Source: Tetracladium setigerum
Taxonomy: Eukaryota > Ascomycota > Leotiomycetes > Helotiales
Assembly (NCBI GenBank): GCA_031472005.1
Contig: PZJY01000003.1
Location: 2,914,001-2,978,000 of the forward strand
Length of the DNA: 64,000 nucleotides
Direction of reading: 5' to 3'
Under the pieces are notes generated by a model that saw only the letters and a program-made list of their open reading frames with translations, was not told the DNA's origin and made no database searches. A program made the translations under genes and the position numbers. This document shows, one piece after another, positions 48,415-59,155 of this stretch. The number at the start of each line of letters is the position of its first letter. The stretch's first letter is position 1.

Positions 48415-49604
48415 AAATCCAATTCTCATAACAACGACAACCCAATTTGGCGATCACGACTGGCGTTTCTCTTTTTAGGATCTGGATAAGGCAAGGCGTT
48501 CTGGATAGCTCGCACAACCGACCAATCAATCAACCACCCAAAAACGACTGGGCTGGTCTCTTCTCTTTACGCTTCGACTCATATGGATGGATCTTTTGTT
48601 TCAGCGATGCTGCTTTCTAGCTCGGTGGCACTCTTCTACTTTACTTCTACTTCTTCTACAACATATTGAGCCCTCGTGCTCATTGTGTCTCTTTTTTTTC
48701 ACAACAGCTTCAACGACCTGAAGAAGAAATCAGATTCTGATATCTAACAACTACCACAACCACAAACCAAACAGACCAAACAAATTACGACAAGCCTAAT
48801 GTTTAGAGCTACTTTTTTTTCCCTTTCTCTTCAACCTCTCTCTCATACGCCCACACATAACACACTACACACATATACCACACACGTATCGGAATTTTCC
48901 TAAACTTTTTTTTTCTTCCACTTGTTTGTACGATTAAATTTTCGAAAAAAAATATCCCTGGGGTTTCTCTTGTGCCCTACCCCCGTCAAAACAGGACGAC
49001 TACCTACGCCAGCGCCGAAAAGATGATGGAGATGTCGTTGTGGTGGTAGTGGATGAGGGGAGGCGAGACGAGGCGGCCGCGCGGAAATGTTGAATGGCGG
49101 GGGACTCTTTTTTTCGACCTGGAAAATGCGTTTTTATAGCATGCATTTGTTTGATTATTGAGGGAGAAGCGGAGGGGATTTCAAATGGGATATTGAAGTG
49201 AAGTGAAGGAAGAGAGAAAGAGAAAAAAGTATAAGGAAGGATGGGAAATGAAATGAAATGGTGGATGGTGTTAATGTAGTGAGGGGAGTTCGATCAAGAG
49301 AAAGAGAGAAATACTTCAAAAATAAAAAATTATTCAAAAAATAACTTTTTGAGAGGGATGTTTCTTATTGATTTTGTGGAGGGCATTTTTATTGTGGCTG
49401 GAGTGTTATGAACGTGCTCACGGGAGTCAAGTGACTCCCAGGACTACCAAGGATCCTAGGAGCCTGTGCGGATGTAAGTCGGGTGCTGGGAGGGGTGGAC
49501 ATATCAAACTGAAGTGGACAGCCCTAGGTAAAATATCCACTTCGTTGTCTTCATCTTTCTTCCTCAACATTCACTCATCACATCCTAATTTGCGAAAAAT
49601 AAAA
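48415..49604. other. Intergenic region, rax2 to the transcription-factor gene
   Basis: No supported gene. T-rich and A-rich tracts (48690-48700, 48905-48950, 49316-49345) and GAAAT repeats near 49250 occur. It must hold the 3' UTR of rax2 and the promoter of the zinc-finger gene. Confidence 0.5.
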
Positions 49605-52598
49605 ATGCCACCTCGTCGAGAACATGTCCATCGCATGACGAGATCTACATCAGTAGTTGATGAAGCGGGTACAGTATCATCGCCCGGTCAGGTTGTAGAT
49701 GGCTTGCCTCATTGCCCTCAATCCGCAACGGGCTCGACGTTCAGCTGCAGTCAATGCACAAAGATATTCAATCGCCGCGAAAACCTGAGTCGTCATCTGA
49801 AAACCCGTAGGTTCTTGTCTATCGACGTTACATTGCCTAGAGCACATGTCCACTTGCTACAACGCTGTAGAAGGAATCGCTAACCTGCCCCAAGATGAAG
49901 CGTCGCCTTCTCATCGCTGCCCAAAATGTAACAAAGCATTCAACAGGAGCGATATACTCAAGAGACATCAACTCGGACACGAGAGATGGGATAAGAAAGA
50001 TCAACCAGCACAGAGTGCCAATGGGTCTGCCAAACGCAGAAGGGTCGCCTTTGAAGATCCCGTGATCCCAAATGCAGCTTCCTCAAACCCACCAGGGTCT
50101 TTGCTGGAGGATCAAGCAGTGCATCCACCTTCTTTAACACCTCAACCCTTCCACCAAGGTGAAGAGAGTGTATACTCTACAGGCAGTATCACTGCAAAAG
50201 ACCCCGAACACTTCACAGCAAATGTAGAATGCACTGCTCAAGCATCAAGCTTCGTTGCTCAATCGACGCGATCAGTCCCTCCACATAATAACCAGCCACC
50301 CGTGATTGAACTCAATCATGACGATCAGTTTCAAACTTTTAGCCATAATGGGCAACCAGAAGACCAACTGCCGGATCTTCAACATCTGAGTTCGACTGAG
50401 TATCAACCATTTGGTTCTTTTGACTTCTCATCATTCCTACTACCTCCTCATTCTGGTCCCGTTGGGGACGAATGGTTTTCAAATGACTTCTACTCTGCAA
50501 TGCGAGAGACTGGCAATGAATGGGGTAGCTTAGGAGAACTTCTAGACCCCAACTTCTTGTCGCCAGGGCAAGATGATGGGTATACTTCAGTCAATGGGGG
50601 TGTTCAGAATTATAAAGCGCTAGAGACAATTCCCGAGATTGAGCAGATACCAGACGAGGAAGCTGAGGAATCAAACAGGGAAGACCTACAGCAAGGCCGG
50701 ATAAGTCGAATATCGTCGCCTCCGAACGAAGCATCTGAAGAGGATAAGTGGCCATTTCAATGGAACCCGAAGTCGCGACCAATCCTGAAATGGAATCCCC
50801 TCATCATCCCAGACAATCATCCCCTGCTACGAGATCATAACTCAAGATTCGATATCTCAGAAGGAACTTTTCTAAGACTTCGAGCATTCCTCAAGCCTCC
50901 AGCTGGAGGGGAGTTCCATCAATCTCAGAAAGGGTCATTTATCCTGCCATCTTTGCCTGTCATCAACATCTTTATTGGTCTCTTCTTCAAGCACTTCTCA
51001 CCCCAGATGCCAGTGCTCCACCATCCAACGGTCAATCCAAACACCGACCTTCCACCACCTCTACTAGCTTCAATGATAATTATCGGTGCAATTTACAGTC
51101 ACTTGAAGCACACGCGTCGGTTTTCAATTGTACTACTTGACGTTGCCAGACGGAATCTTCAGATCGCTCTCGAATGCGACAACAGCCTGTTGAGGGAGCC
51201 AATGATTATTTTCGCGGAAGCCCTTATTTGTCACGTTGGTCTTTGGTGTGGCAACAAACGGGCCTTCGAGTTTGCAGAGGCTGCCCGAGGTGTTGTCGTT
51301 ACACACATTCGCAGGGTTCAGTCAACCGCTCCGACAAATTCGACAATTGAAAATATCTCTAAGGGAAACCTCAATGTTCAATGGCGTCGATGGGTCGCCG
51401 AGGAATCACAAAGGAGGTTGTATTGGACTATCTATGCTTTGGATGCACAGTTCCCAAGTCTGTTAAATCTTCCAGCAACAATCGCGATCGGTGAGGTCAG
51501 CGACTTGGGCTGTCCTTGTGACGAAGAATTCTGGTGTGCATCTTCGGCGCGCAACTGGAAGAATCTTCTTGGTCCAGCCTCCGTTCCGCCTTCGCGGTCA
51601 TTCTCAGCTGCCGTAGGTCCCTTTGTCTTGTCCACACGACCAAGGTCTAGCCCGAATGGCAGGAAAAGCCCGGGTCACTCTAGCTTCCTATCAGTTCTTG
51701 ACCTGAATCCATGGAGTGCCTTTCTTGTTCTAGTGACAATTCAGAATCAAATCTTCCAGTATTCTCAAGAGTCGTTGCTCTCTCGAACGTTCCTGGATAA
51801 CGATGAGCTGTCAGAGGAAGATGAAGACGATGGACAGGAGCCTTTCAGTGACGGACACTTGAAGGAGGGCATCAATAGTATTTTGCGAGCGCGCCAGGTC
51901 CAACGTCGAGATCAATTGGCAGGTATGAAATCTTCAATAATCACCCACTTCTCTTCAGCTGATGTTGGAGCTCCACAGATACGCTCTCGTCATGGTCCAA
52001 TGCATATTCAGCCATGAGATCTGGCACTATCTCTAAAACGTCTCAATATTTCCACGCAGCCTCAATTGTCGTCTACCAGCTCAGTACCATCCTCCTCGAC
52101 ATTGAACTTCTAGATCTACAAAACGCACTCGGGAAGGACGGGACTGCTGGTATGCCACAAGCAATGTCAAACTTATCTCGCTGGGCAAGACAGTCGCCAT
52201 GGATTGCGGAAAGCGTTGCGTTTAATGCTGTCCAAACAATCGTATCTCTTACACCCAATCGCAGTATCCACGATCTCAGTGCTCCATACAGTATTATTAC
52301 TTTGTTTCTATGTCACGTTGTGCTCTGGGTTTTTGCAAGCCTTTCTCCTCTAGATGAGAAGAAACACTTGTTGGAGGATGTCGAAGCGAATGGGACATTG
52401 CGCTCAAGCCATTTCTATGACGTCCTGAAAAGTGCCATGTCGATCGAGACGCTAAGTGGCCAGCCTGATAGCTCGAGGAAAGTTGATGCGCCGAAGCTTT
52501 TGTTTAAGAGTGCGGCTGAGATGCTCACGCAACTGGGAACTTGGGGTGCGTCATTAAATTTGGCGCTGTTGATTCATCGGAGAGCGGAAATGCAGTAG
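49605..52598 (+). CDS. C2H2 zinc-finger / fungal-specific transcription factor
   Basis: Exons are 49605-49806, 49895-51922 and 51979-52598, giving 949 residues. Two C2H2 fingers lie at residues 48-68 (C48, C51, H64, H68) and 76-96 (C76, C79, H92, H96). Intron 1 splits the codon of H68, so both fingers exist only in the spliced message. A KRRRV nuclear-localisation stretch follows. From about residue 440 comes the fungal-specific transcription factor middle-homology domain (PVINIFIGLFFKHFSPQMPV; RFSIVLLDVARRNLQIAL; VQWRRWVAEESQRRLYW). This C2H2 plus fungal_trans combination is well known. The target genes are unknown. It is tail-to-tail with the sugar transporter, 380 bp apart, and could be its local regulator. 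Intact. Confidence 0.92.
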
Positions 52599-52978
52599 AT
52601 GCAATGGTAAATGTTCACCGGGTCTTACGTTACCTCAGGTGTTTGACGAAATTATAAACATGGTTTCTCACTAGCAAAGTTTATAGGAAAGATCTTTCAA
52701 TTCGGATTATGTGATTTTGTTCGACCGAGAAACGGGCTTCACTGCTAATAGAAGTTTCTAATAATGTGTTACAGTTCAATGATATTTGATTATAAAACTC
52801 TACTCCCATAGTATGATGTCTGAAGCTATGTGGCAGAATGGAAGGGACTAAGGTTCTGAAATCATAAAATAATAGAAGAGGAGCTGTTTGTTTGAATCTC
52901 GAAAGTTGATTCATCTGACTTTAAATGATCTAGCTTGGACTTCTTGGGAGCAATCCAACCCCGATTTCTTGCGCAGCA
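52599..52978. other. Convergent 3' spacer, transcription factor / MFS transporter
   Basis: 380 bp between two converging genes; AT-rich with no features. It presumably holds both 3' UTRs. Confidence 0.5.
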
Positions 52979-54844
52979 TTAGACTTGAAGCTCCCTTTTC
53001 TCACTCGATCCCACTCTCAAATGTTCCTTTGCGTCTTCGGCACGGGTCTGGAACATTCGTGGGGCAATCCGCTGGGAATAGAGCCAATCCACCTCCTCCA
53101 CCTTCAACCCCGCCGTGTCAGGAATCAAGTACCATGCTACGACTGTAAGAGCGATTCCTGTGCCCACGAAAATGAAACCTGTTCTGGCGCCTAGGTTGCC
53201 GGCATCAACGTTGTAGATGTAAGGCATGATGAAAGTGAAGAACCACGTGATGATGGCCTGCGCTGCTACACTCAAAGATTGAGTTTTAGCTCGAAGGCTA
53301 TATGTGGATAGTTCAGCGACGATGACCCAGCCCATTGAAACCATCGTTACACTCTGCCAGGCGATAAGGAAGTTCCTGTTTTTGCAGTTAGCTAGAATTA
53401 CCAAGGAGAAAAGTAAAGAAACCTACATCAAGATGGCCATCACCCACAATGGGGTTATTCCAGAAGCATAATAGCAAGAACCAACAATCAGCATACAAAC
53501 TACATTGAGAATTGACCCAGTGAGAAAGATAACTCGTCGGCCTATCTTATCCATCAGAAACCAGCTGAGGATGATGAAGATGATGGCGAGTCCAAATCCA
53601 CCCAATGTGACATCAAAGGTATGAATTGCAGGCAGCCCGGCAGAGACAAGAAAATAACCTCCTTGCGCAAGAAAAGATGCACCAGAGAGGGCAGCTGAAA
53701 ACTGAATAAAGAGAGCTGTCATGGTTCGTTTGAGGTTGCTACCGCGGAAGCAGTTGATGTAAGTAGCATCTTGATTCTTGTGCGACGAATCCTCTTCAAC
53801 TGTCTGTGTGAGATATGCCAGGCGAGCGTCGATGGAGTTCCCTCGTCCGTACAATTTCTCAATGGTGACACGGGCTCTCTCCATCTTCCCAGCCTTGATC
53901 AAATAGGTCGGGGATCTGTTTTACTATTAGTCTATCTTCCATTCAACTAGGTAAGGTGGCTAAGGGAGGAGATGTTCTTGCAGGAGGGAAACCTACTCTA
54001 GAGCAAAGAGGAATGAAATGATAACGAGACCACCGACTGCCCATTGAATCGCAAAGACTGTTCTAAACGAGCTTTCTGCAGGGTTAGGAACAAAGTAGCG
54101 CAAGATACCCATTGCCACAGTCTGCATCACAACCATAAGGAGAATCAAGGCTGATTGAACTTGAGCACGCAGTCTTGGAGGGGCAATCTATATTCCAGTC
54201 AAATTGGTATGCACGAACCCGATTTTCACAAGGAACGCATACCTCTGAAGCGTATGCAGTGCCAGTTGCAAATCCAGCACCGACACCAAATCCATTGATC
54301 ATTTTTCCGACCAGAAGAACCCCATTCGAGGTAGAATAGTACTGCGCAGCAGTACCAGCAAGAGTAATCCCACCAGAGAACATGGCAGGGTATTTACGGC
54401 CATAACGATCGATAAGAGGAGCAGCGACGATGCTACCAATGGCTTGGGACAGGTAGGTCATCGCGGTCCAGAGGGCAGCCCAGGTGGACGATAGATAAAG
54501 GCCGGTGGGACCCTGCTGACCAAAGACAAGAAGGAATGCTGGCATGGCAAGTGTACCACCATTTGCTATAACATCGTATCCGAACATACATCCAACAGGA
54601 AGCACGGCCGAACCTACGTCCGCAGGATGAGCAAAAGCGGAGGCTGAATATAATAGTGTGCATACGTACAATAAATCAATGCTCGCCAGTGGTATTTCAA
54701 TGAAGCCCAAATAGAAAGCTTCATTTCTTCTTCGATCAATTCGGCACCTCGACGAATCAGGGCTGCCTGATCATCTGATATTTCGGTGATGTTTTCCATT
54801 TCTCTGAATTCAGGTTTCTGGGTGTCGGAGGGTGGAGCAGCCAT
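52979..54844 (-). CDS. MFS sugar transporter (maltose/hexose permease family)
   Basis: Exons on the complement are 54670-54844, 54243-54613, 53997-54187, 53427-53915 and 52979-53375, giving 540 residues with all phases consistent. The start is the ATG at 54844. Family signatures: LIDRYGRKYPAMFSGG after helix 2 (the D-R-x-G-R-[RK] motif), VGKMINGFGVGAG, a second FLMDKIGRRVIFLTGS loop after helix 8, and WGFxxE-type SMGWVIVAELSTYSLRAKTQ before the last helices. The C-terminal EEVDWLYSQRIAPRMF is typical of plasma-membrane sugar porters of the sugar-porter (SP) family. The substrate cannot be read from sequence; the neighbour suggests rhamnose or rhamnosyl sugars. It is divergent from the rhamnosidase. 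Intact. Confidence 0.93.
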
Positions 54845-55588
54845 TGTCAAATGTAGATTGTGTTCAGTAGGATGAACACGCTTGGAACTAATAAGGTATG
54901 ATGTAAATAGACTGCGGTTGGAAGTAGGGAGTCTTGAGATGCTTCAATACTAACCGAAGAGGAGGATGTGTTTGTTATATATACCACTCATCCTCAGGGC
55001 TTTCCATGCACGACCCGTAACAATAAATTCTTGTCAGCGCAGGACTAAAAAATCGTGGAGATGGTTGTGGGGTAAAGTGGAGGAGGCGTATTAGAATCTG
55101 GGGGAAAATGGCCCGAGGGACTTTGAAATTCCTAACGTATCGCAGCCATGTCCACTTGTATTTGAATGTCCACCTGTCCACCCGTCCGCCTGTCCGCATG
55201 TCCGTCTACAACCAACAGTCTGCTTCAGAATCCGGTGATGGTCAATCCAAAGTCTTATTAACTTTACCACTACAGTCCAGTAAACTTTTCCCTTGTATTT
55301 CCCCCATTTGCCCCAGAATGTCCACCTTGTGAATCCCTCGGTACTAAACCCTATCCACTCGCCTCCTTGGTCTTCATCCAGCTCTACTTATCGAATGCTA
55401 GAGGTGGATAGGAGGTCATGGATTGAAAACATAGTGGGGCCAGCCCCAATCACATATGCTAACAGATGATAAATCGTAGCATAAGTCTTTTTCTTTTCGT
55501 CTCTCATTTTTCTTTCTTAATATTCACCGTTTGTCAAGTTTATGCACCTTCTTAAGGGTTCGAGAGACCCTTCATCGAAAAGCGAGCC
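54845..55588. promoter_or_regulatory. Bidirectional promoter, MFS transporter / rhamnosidase
   Basis: 744 bp separate the two divergent starts. Near its centre, GTCC cores lie at 55168, 55176, 55184, 55192 and 55200, exactly 8 nt apart (consensus GTCCRYHY). Flanking copies occur at 55150 (GTCCACTT) and 55320 (GTCCACCT). This is the likeliest site of shared control. Confidence 0.6.
55168..55207. repeat. Five-unit 8-bp direct repeat, GTCC core
   Basis: Units read GTCCACCT, GTCCACCC, GTCCGCCT, GTCCGCAT and GTCCGTCT with perfect 8-nt spacing. The position midway between divergent start codons suggests a binding-site array, although a simple minisatellite is possible. Confidence 0.8.
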
Positions 55589-58231
55589 ATGTTTCTCGGC
55601 AACTCTCTTTTTGCAAATCCCTTTGCAGCTATCCAGAATTATCTTTTTGGAGTAGGCAATACTGTCGCACACTCAATTCGCAAGTTACTTCGTGTTGCGC
55701 CAGAAACTCACAATGCTCTCCTAATGCAGCTGCCGGTCAAAATTCTTCGAGCCAATGGGGAAGGATCGAACACGGAACTCTCCAAAGTCATTTTTTCTAC
55801 TCAACCGGGAGGCCAGTCGGAATTTATTTTTGACTATGAGAAATGCGTAGGGGACTACCAGTCTTTTCTATCTCTGAAGCTTTCAGCGAAGGAAACGATA
55901 TCATCGAGATTGATGTGATCTACAGTGAAAGTCGTGAGGGCGTGGATTGTGAACAAGGTGAGCTCTGTTCTACCGCCGCAAAGAATAAATGATACTGAAC
56001 TAACTGTGTTATAATAGGAGACGGCCCATTCTTCCTATTCTCCAACGCCATGAATACCTATCGTCGTGAAACCATCAAATTTAAGCCCCAGTCAAGTCCC
56101 CAGACGATATCTTCTCGGTACACCCAAGACTCACAACGATATCAAAAGATAATTCTGAAAACACCCAACGCAAGCATTACCTTCTCTTCCACTGGATTCA
56201 GGGCTGCTAAGATTGCAAGTCCAGCTGCTGTTCGCTTCTCATGTTCCGACGAGCTGCTCAACCGGATATGGAAGGAAGGAGTAAGGACAGTTGATATGTG
56301 TACGCTGGCCGCAGGCGAAGTTCCCGAAGCTTGGGAGGCTACAGCGCGCGGAACTCGAGTCTTTGGCCAGCACTGGGCACCGTGTAGAACAGGCACCTAT
56401 TGGGGCGACAAAAGGGCTACCTTCGAGGTTTTGGTTGAAGAGAGAGGCGCAAGCTGGGGTATTCACATGGTTGCAAACGGACTGATCTTCGTTCTCGACG
56501 CAGAAGCGAAAACTGTACAGGCATTTGAAGGCTTGTCGCACGTCAACACTGTTTTTCCAAGTATTGAGAGGGCTAGCTGGAAGTTGCCTACAGAAGTGAA
56601 TACCACTGAGTGGCTTGCCATTGAGGTCGAGGCTCTTGGTAACACGGTAGCCTTGAAAATCGGAAACCATAAGATTGGTTGTGTTGATAACGTCAACATC
56701 ACTCCGGTCTGTGGAGGCGGCAAGAACACGGGATCAATAGCATTCGGCGGTCCTTCCGGATATGTCTCCTTGTACCGCAATCTAATTGTGCAAGGCGGTG
56801 GCAAAACCTTATATAACAACAATCTGCTGCTTGAGAACAAGCTTCGAACCTTTTCTGACTTTGCTGTTGGAACAAACCACCTGGCTTGCACTATTGATGG
56901 CGCGAAGAGAGATCGGGCAGTCTTCGCTGGAGACCTGTATGTAATAGGTCGTTCGATTTTCAGCTCTACTTTGGACCTGGATGCCGTCAAGGGCGGTATT
57001 GAATTGCTGGCGAGTCATCAGACCAGAGACGGTTATTTAGGCAATCTCTGTCCAATTCAGGCTCTGGTGCATACTGGCCGCGAGGAGCCTCCAACAGATA
57101 GCTTCTATTCCCTGAGCTACTCTTTACTGCTGATAGTTTGTATCAAAGACTATTGGCTGCATTCAGGTGATGAGACTACAGTTCGTCGCCTTTGGCCACA
57201 ACTAGCGAAATTGATTGCCTTCACCACGACACTGGTCGATGGAAGGGGTTGGTCGTGGCACCACCCTCAATGTCGCGTAAGTAATCACAGGTTTCTTCTT
57301 CTTTTCTAGGAGCACTTACTAACATTACACGTGAGGAAAGTTGACTGGTTTCCACTTGGCGGGCCAATCTTTGGCGCATCGAGCAAGATCAATTTGGCAT
57401 TCTATGAAGCACTTACTTCTATGGCAAAAATCAGCGAATCGTTGCAGTTGGATGACAGCTATACGAAACTAGCAAGATCGTTAAAGCAAAGCATACTACA
57501 ACATCTCTGGAGTAACGATGAAAATTTGATGAGACTGAGCGACACCGCGCCCCATACCGGGGTATGCCAGGATGTTGCGGCCTATGCTATCACCACTGGT
57601 GTTGCTCCCACCCTCCGCAGGACCCAGCAAAAACAACGAGTAACGTGGAGCCTTTACTTGCATTCAAGAACCTGCCAGGTTGGGACAGGATCCAGATAGT
57701 CAGTCCCTACGCTTCGGGATTTGAAGCCGAATCACAATTCCATGTTGGGAATGGCAATGCTGCAATAAACACTATCAAGCAGGTGTGGGAAGCATGGCAG
57801 ACTCCACCAGCCCAAACTATTCTGGCGCGCATTGGGAAGCGATGAAGCCTGATGGTCAGCCCTTTGGACATGATACATCTCTCTCGCACGGGTGGTCAAC
57901 ATGGCCGGTGTTTCTACTTCCTAGGTATCTATGTGGAGTCAGCCCAGTGGAAGCAGGCTGGAAAAGGTGGCATGTCAAGCCAGTTTTGGCAAATTTGGCA
58001 GCGGTCGATGTGGAAATGAACACAGTCGCTGGCCTGCTCAGCGTTTCTTTAAGGATAGAAGCAGAGGGGAAGGGCATAATCACGGTTTTAGTGCCCGACG
58101 GAACAATTTGTGAAATTCACCCACCACGGGGGTGGGTTTTTGATTCGACAGATGTCAATTGGACAGCGGATGATCCAAAGGTTGTGAAGGGAGAAAACTC
58201 CAAGATTGTAATTAGTATTACCAAACTTTAG
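55589..58231 (+). CDS. Alpha-L-rhamnosidase (GH78 type), four apparent one-base losses
   Basis: Exons are 55589-55957, 56018-57276 and 57341-58231, about 840 residues after correction. An N-terminal beta-sandwich region is followed by an inserted lectin-like segment of about 125 residues (GIHMVANGLIFVLDAEA, then TGSIAFGGPSGYVSLYRNLI). Then comes the six-hairpin barrel with the catalytic loop DGAKRDRAVFAGD, the matching VDWFPLGGP/LDWFPLGGP segment, SPYASGFEAE, and YSGAHWEAMKPDG with SLSHGWSTWP. The family removes terminal alpha-L-rhamnose. No signal peptide is obvious, suggesting intracellular action on imported rhamnosides. One base appears missing near 55850-55853, 57244-57250, 57606-57609 and 57788-57790. 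Exon phases at both introns require the first two. Confidence 0.85.
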
Positions 58232-58906
58232 GCAGCAAGAATGACAAGTCTGATAAAATATACCTGTTGATGGTTTTGGGTACTACTCGTGTTTAGATAA
58301 TAAATGTCGAAATAATATAACTTACTGAGTTAATAAAATAAGAAGAGAAAAAAAAAAGGGGGGGGGGATTATTTATTAAAGAATTCTTTTATTATATATT
58401 TATATTAATAACACTACTTATTAAAGGTAAAGTTAAGGATAGCTTGCTATCCCCCTAGTTCGCTCTGCCTAGAGAAGAAGTTCATGATCGTTCTCGCGAC
58501 TGACTGACTGGTGATATCTCTTGGCACGTTCGGCAACGGCAAAACAAACAACAGAGAAACAACGGATACGGAGCAAAGGGCTCTTCCTCAATACACTGAT
58601 CTTGACGGTAGAGATACCAAACCGTGACGCACTCATTGGCAAGCTTTGGGGTTCAAGTAGACTGATATTAAAACCATCAGTCCCCAGCGAGTGACAACAT
58701 CCTCCGAGGTCAAGATCCGGTATAGTTTTTACTTTCCTTGGTAGATGAATCGATCTACTTACTGTTAAATGTACTAATGAGCAACCAGTCCAAGCTTAGA
58801 TAAATGCGAAATAGCAAGAACGACAAGACTCTATCACTTTACAAGTACCATAACAAACCTTAACCAGATCAAATCAAGGCAAAACAAGACACACAAGCAA
58901 ATCAAT
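58232..58906. other. Intergenic stretch with poly-A/poly-G and AT-rich block
   Basis: At 58350-58370 an A-run passes into a G-run, then an AT-rich block runs to about 58440. It is followed by an abrupt return to normal composition at a 16-bp inverted repeat (GGATAGCTTGCTATCC, about 58437-58452). No gene seen. Confidence 0.55.
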
Positions 58907-59155
58907 ATGTTCTCTCCACTCAACCTTCTCCAATCCACCACACCCACCACACCCACCACACCGATCATGTCTGGAACAACCATCGCCACTGCATCATCCC
59001 CAACGAAAACCCTACTCCAACACAATCACATAATTTCTCCTAATATAACATCAAATCTGATGTACGGCATTGTGATTGGATTCGGGGCTTTTGCATTGAC
59101 GTATAGTGGGGGCTGGGTTTTGATGAAGGTGATTTGGCCTGATAATTGGTTGTGA
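58907..59155 (+). CDS. Possible small single-pass membrane protein
   Basis: An 82-residue frame starts at an ATG with A at -3 in a CAAATCAATATG context. A Thr/Pro-rich N-terminus (from a CCACCACAC-type repeat) leads to one clear hydrophobic segment (LMYGIVIGFGAFALTYSGGW) and a short VLMKVIWPDNWL tail. No family was recognised. The membrane segment argues for a real small gene, but the low-complexity first half could be chance. Confidence 0.4.
   Translation: MFSPLNLLQSTTPTTPTTPIMSGTTIATASSPTKTLLQHNHIISPNITSNLMYGIVIGFGAFALTYSGGWVLMKVIWPDNWL

Noticed and set aside
57277..57340. Using the AG at 57308-57309 as the intron acceptor in the rhamnosidase
   Set aside because: It would place the TACTAAC branch sequence inside the exon; the AG at 57339-57340 follows that branch site and gives the conserved DWFPLGGP frame.
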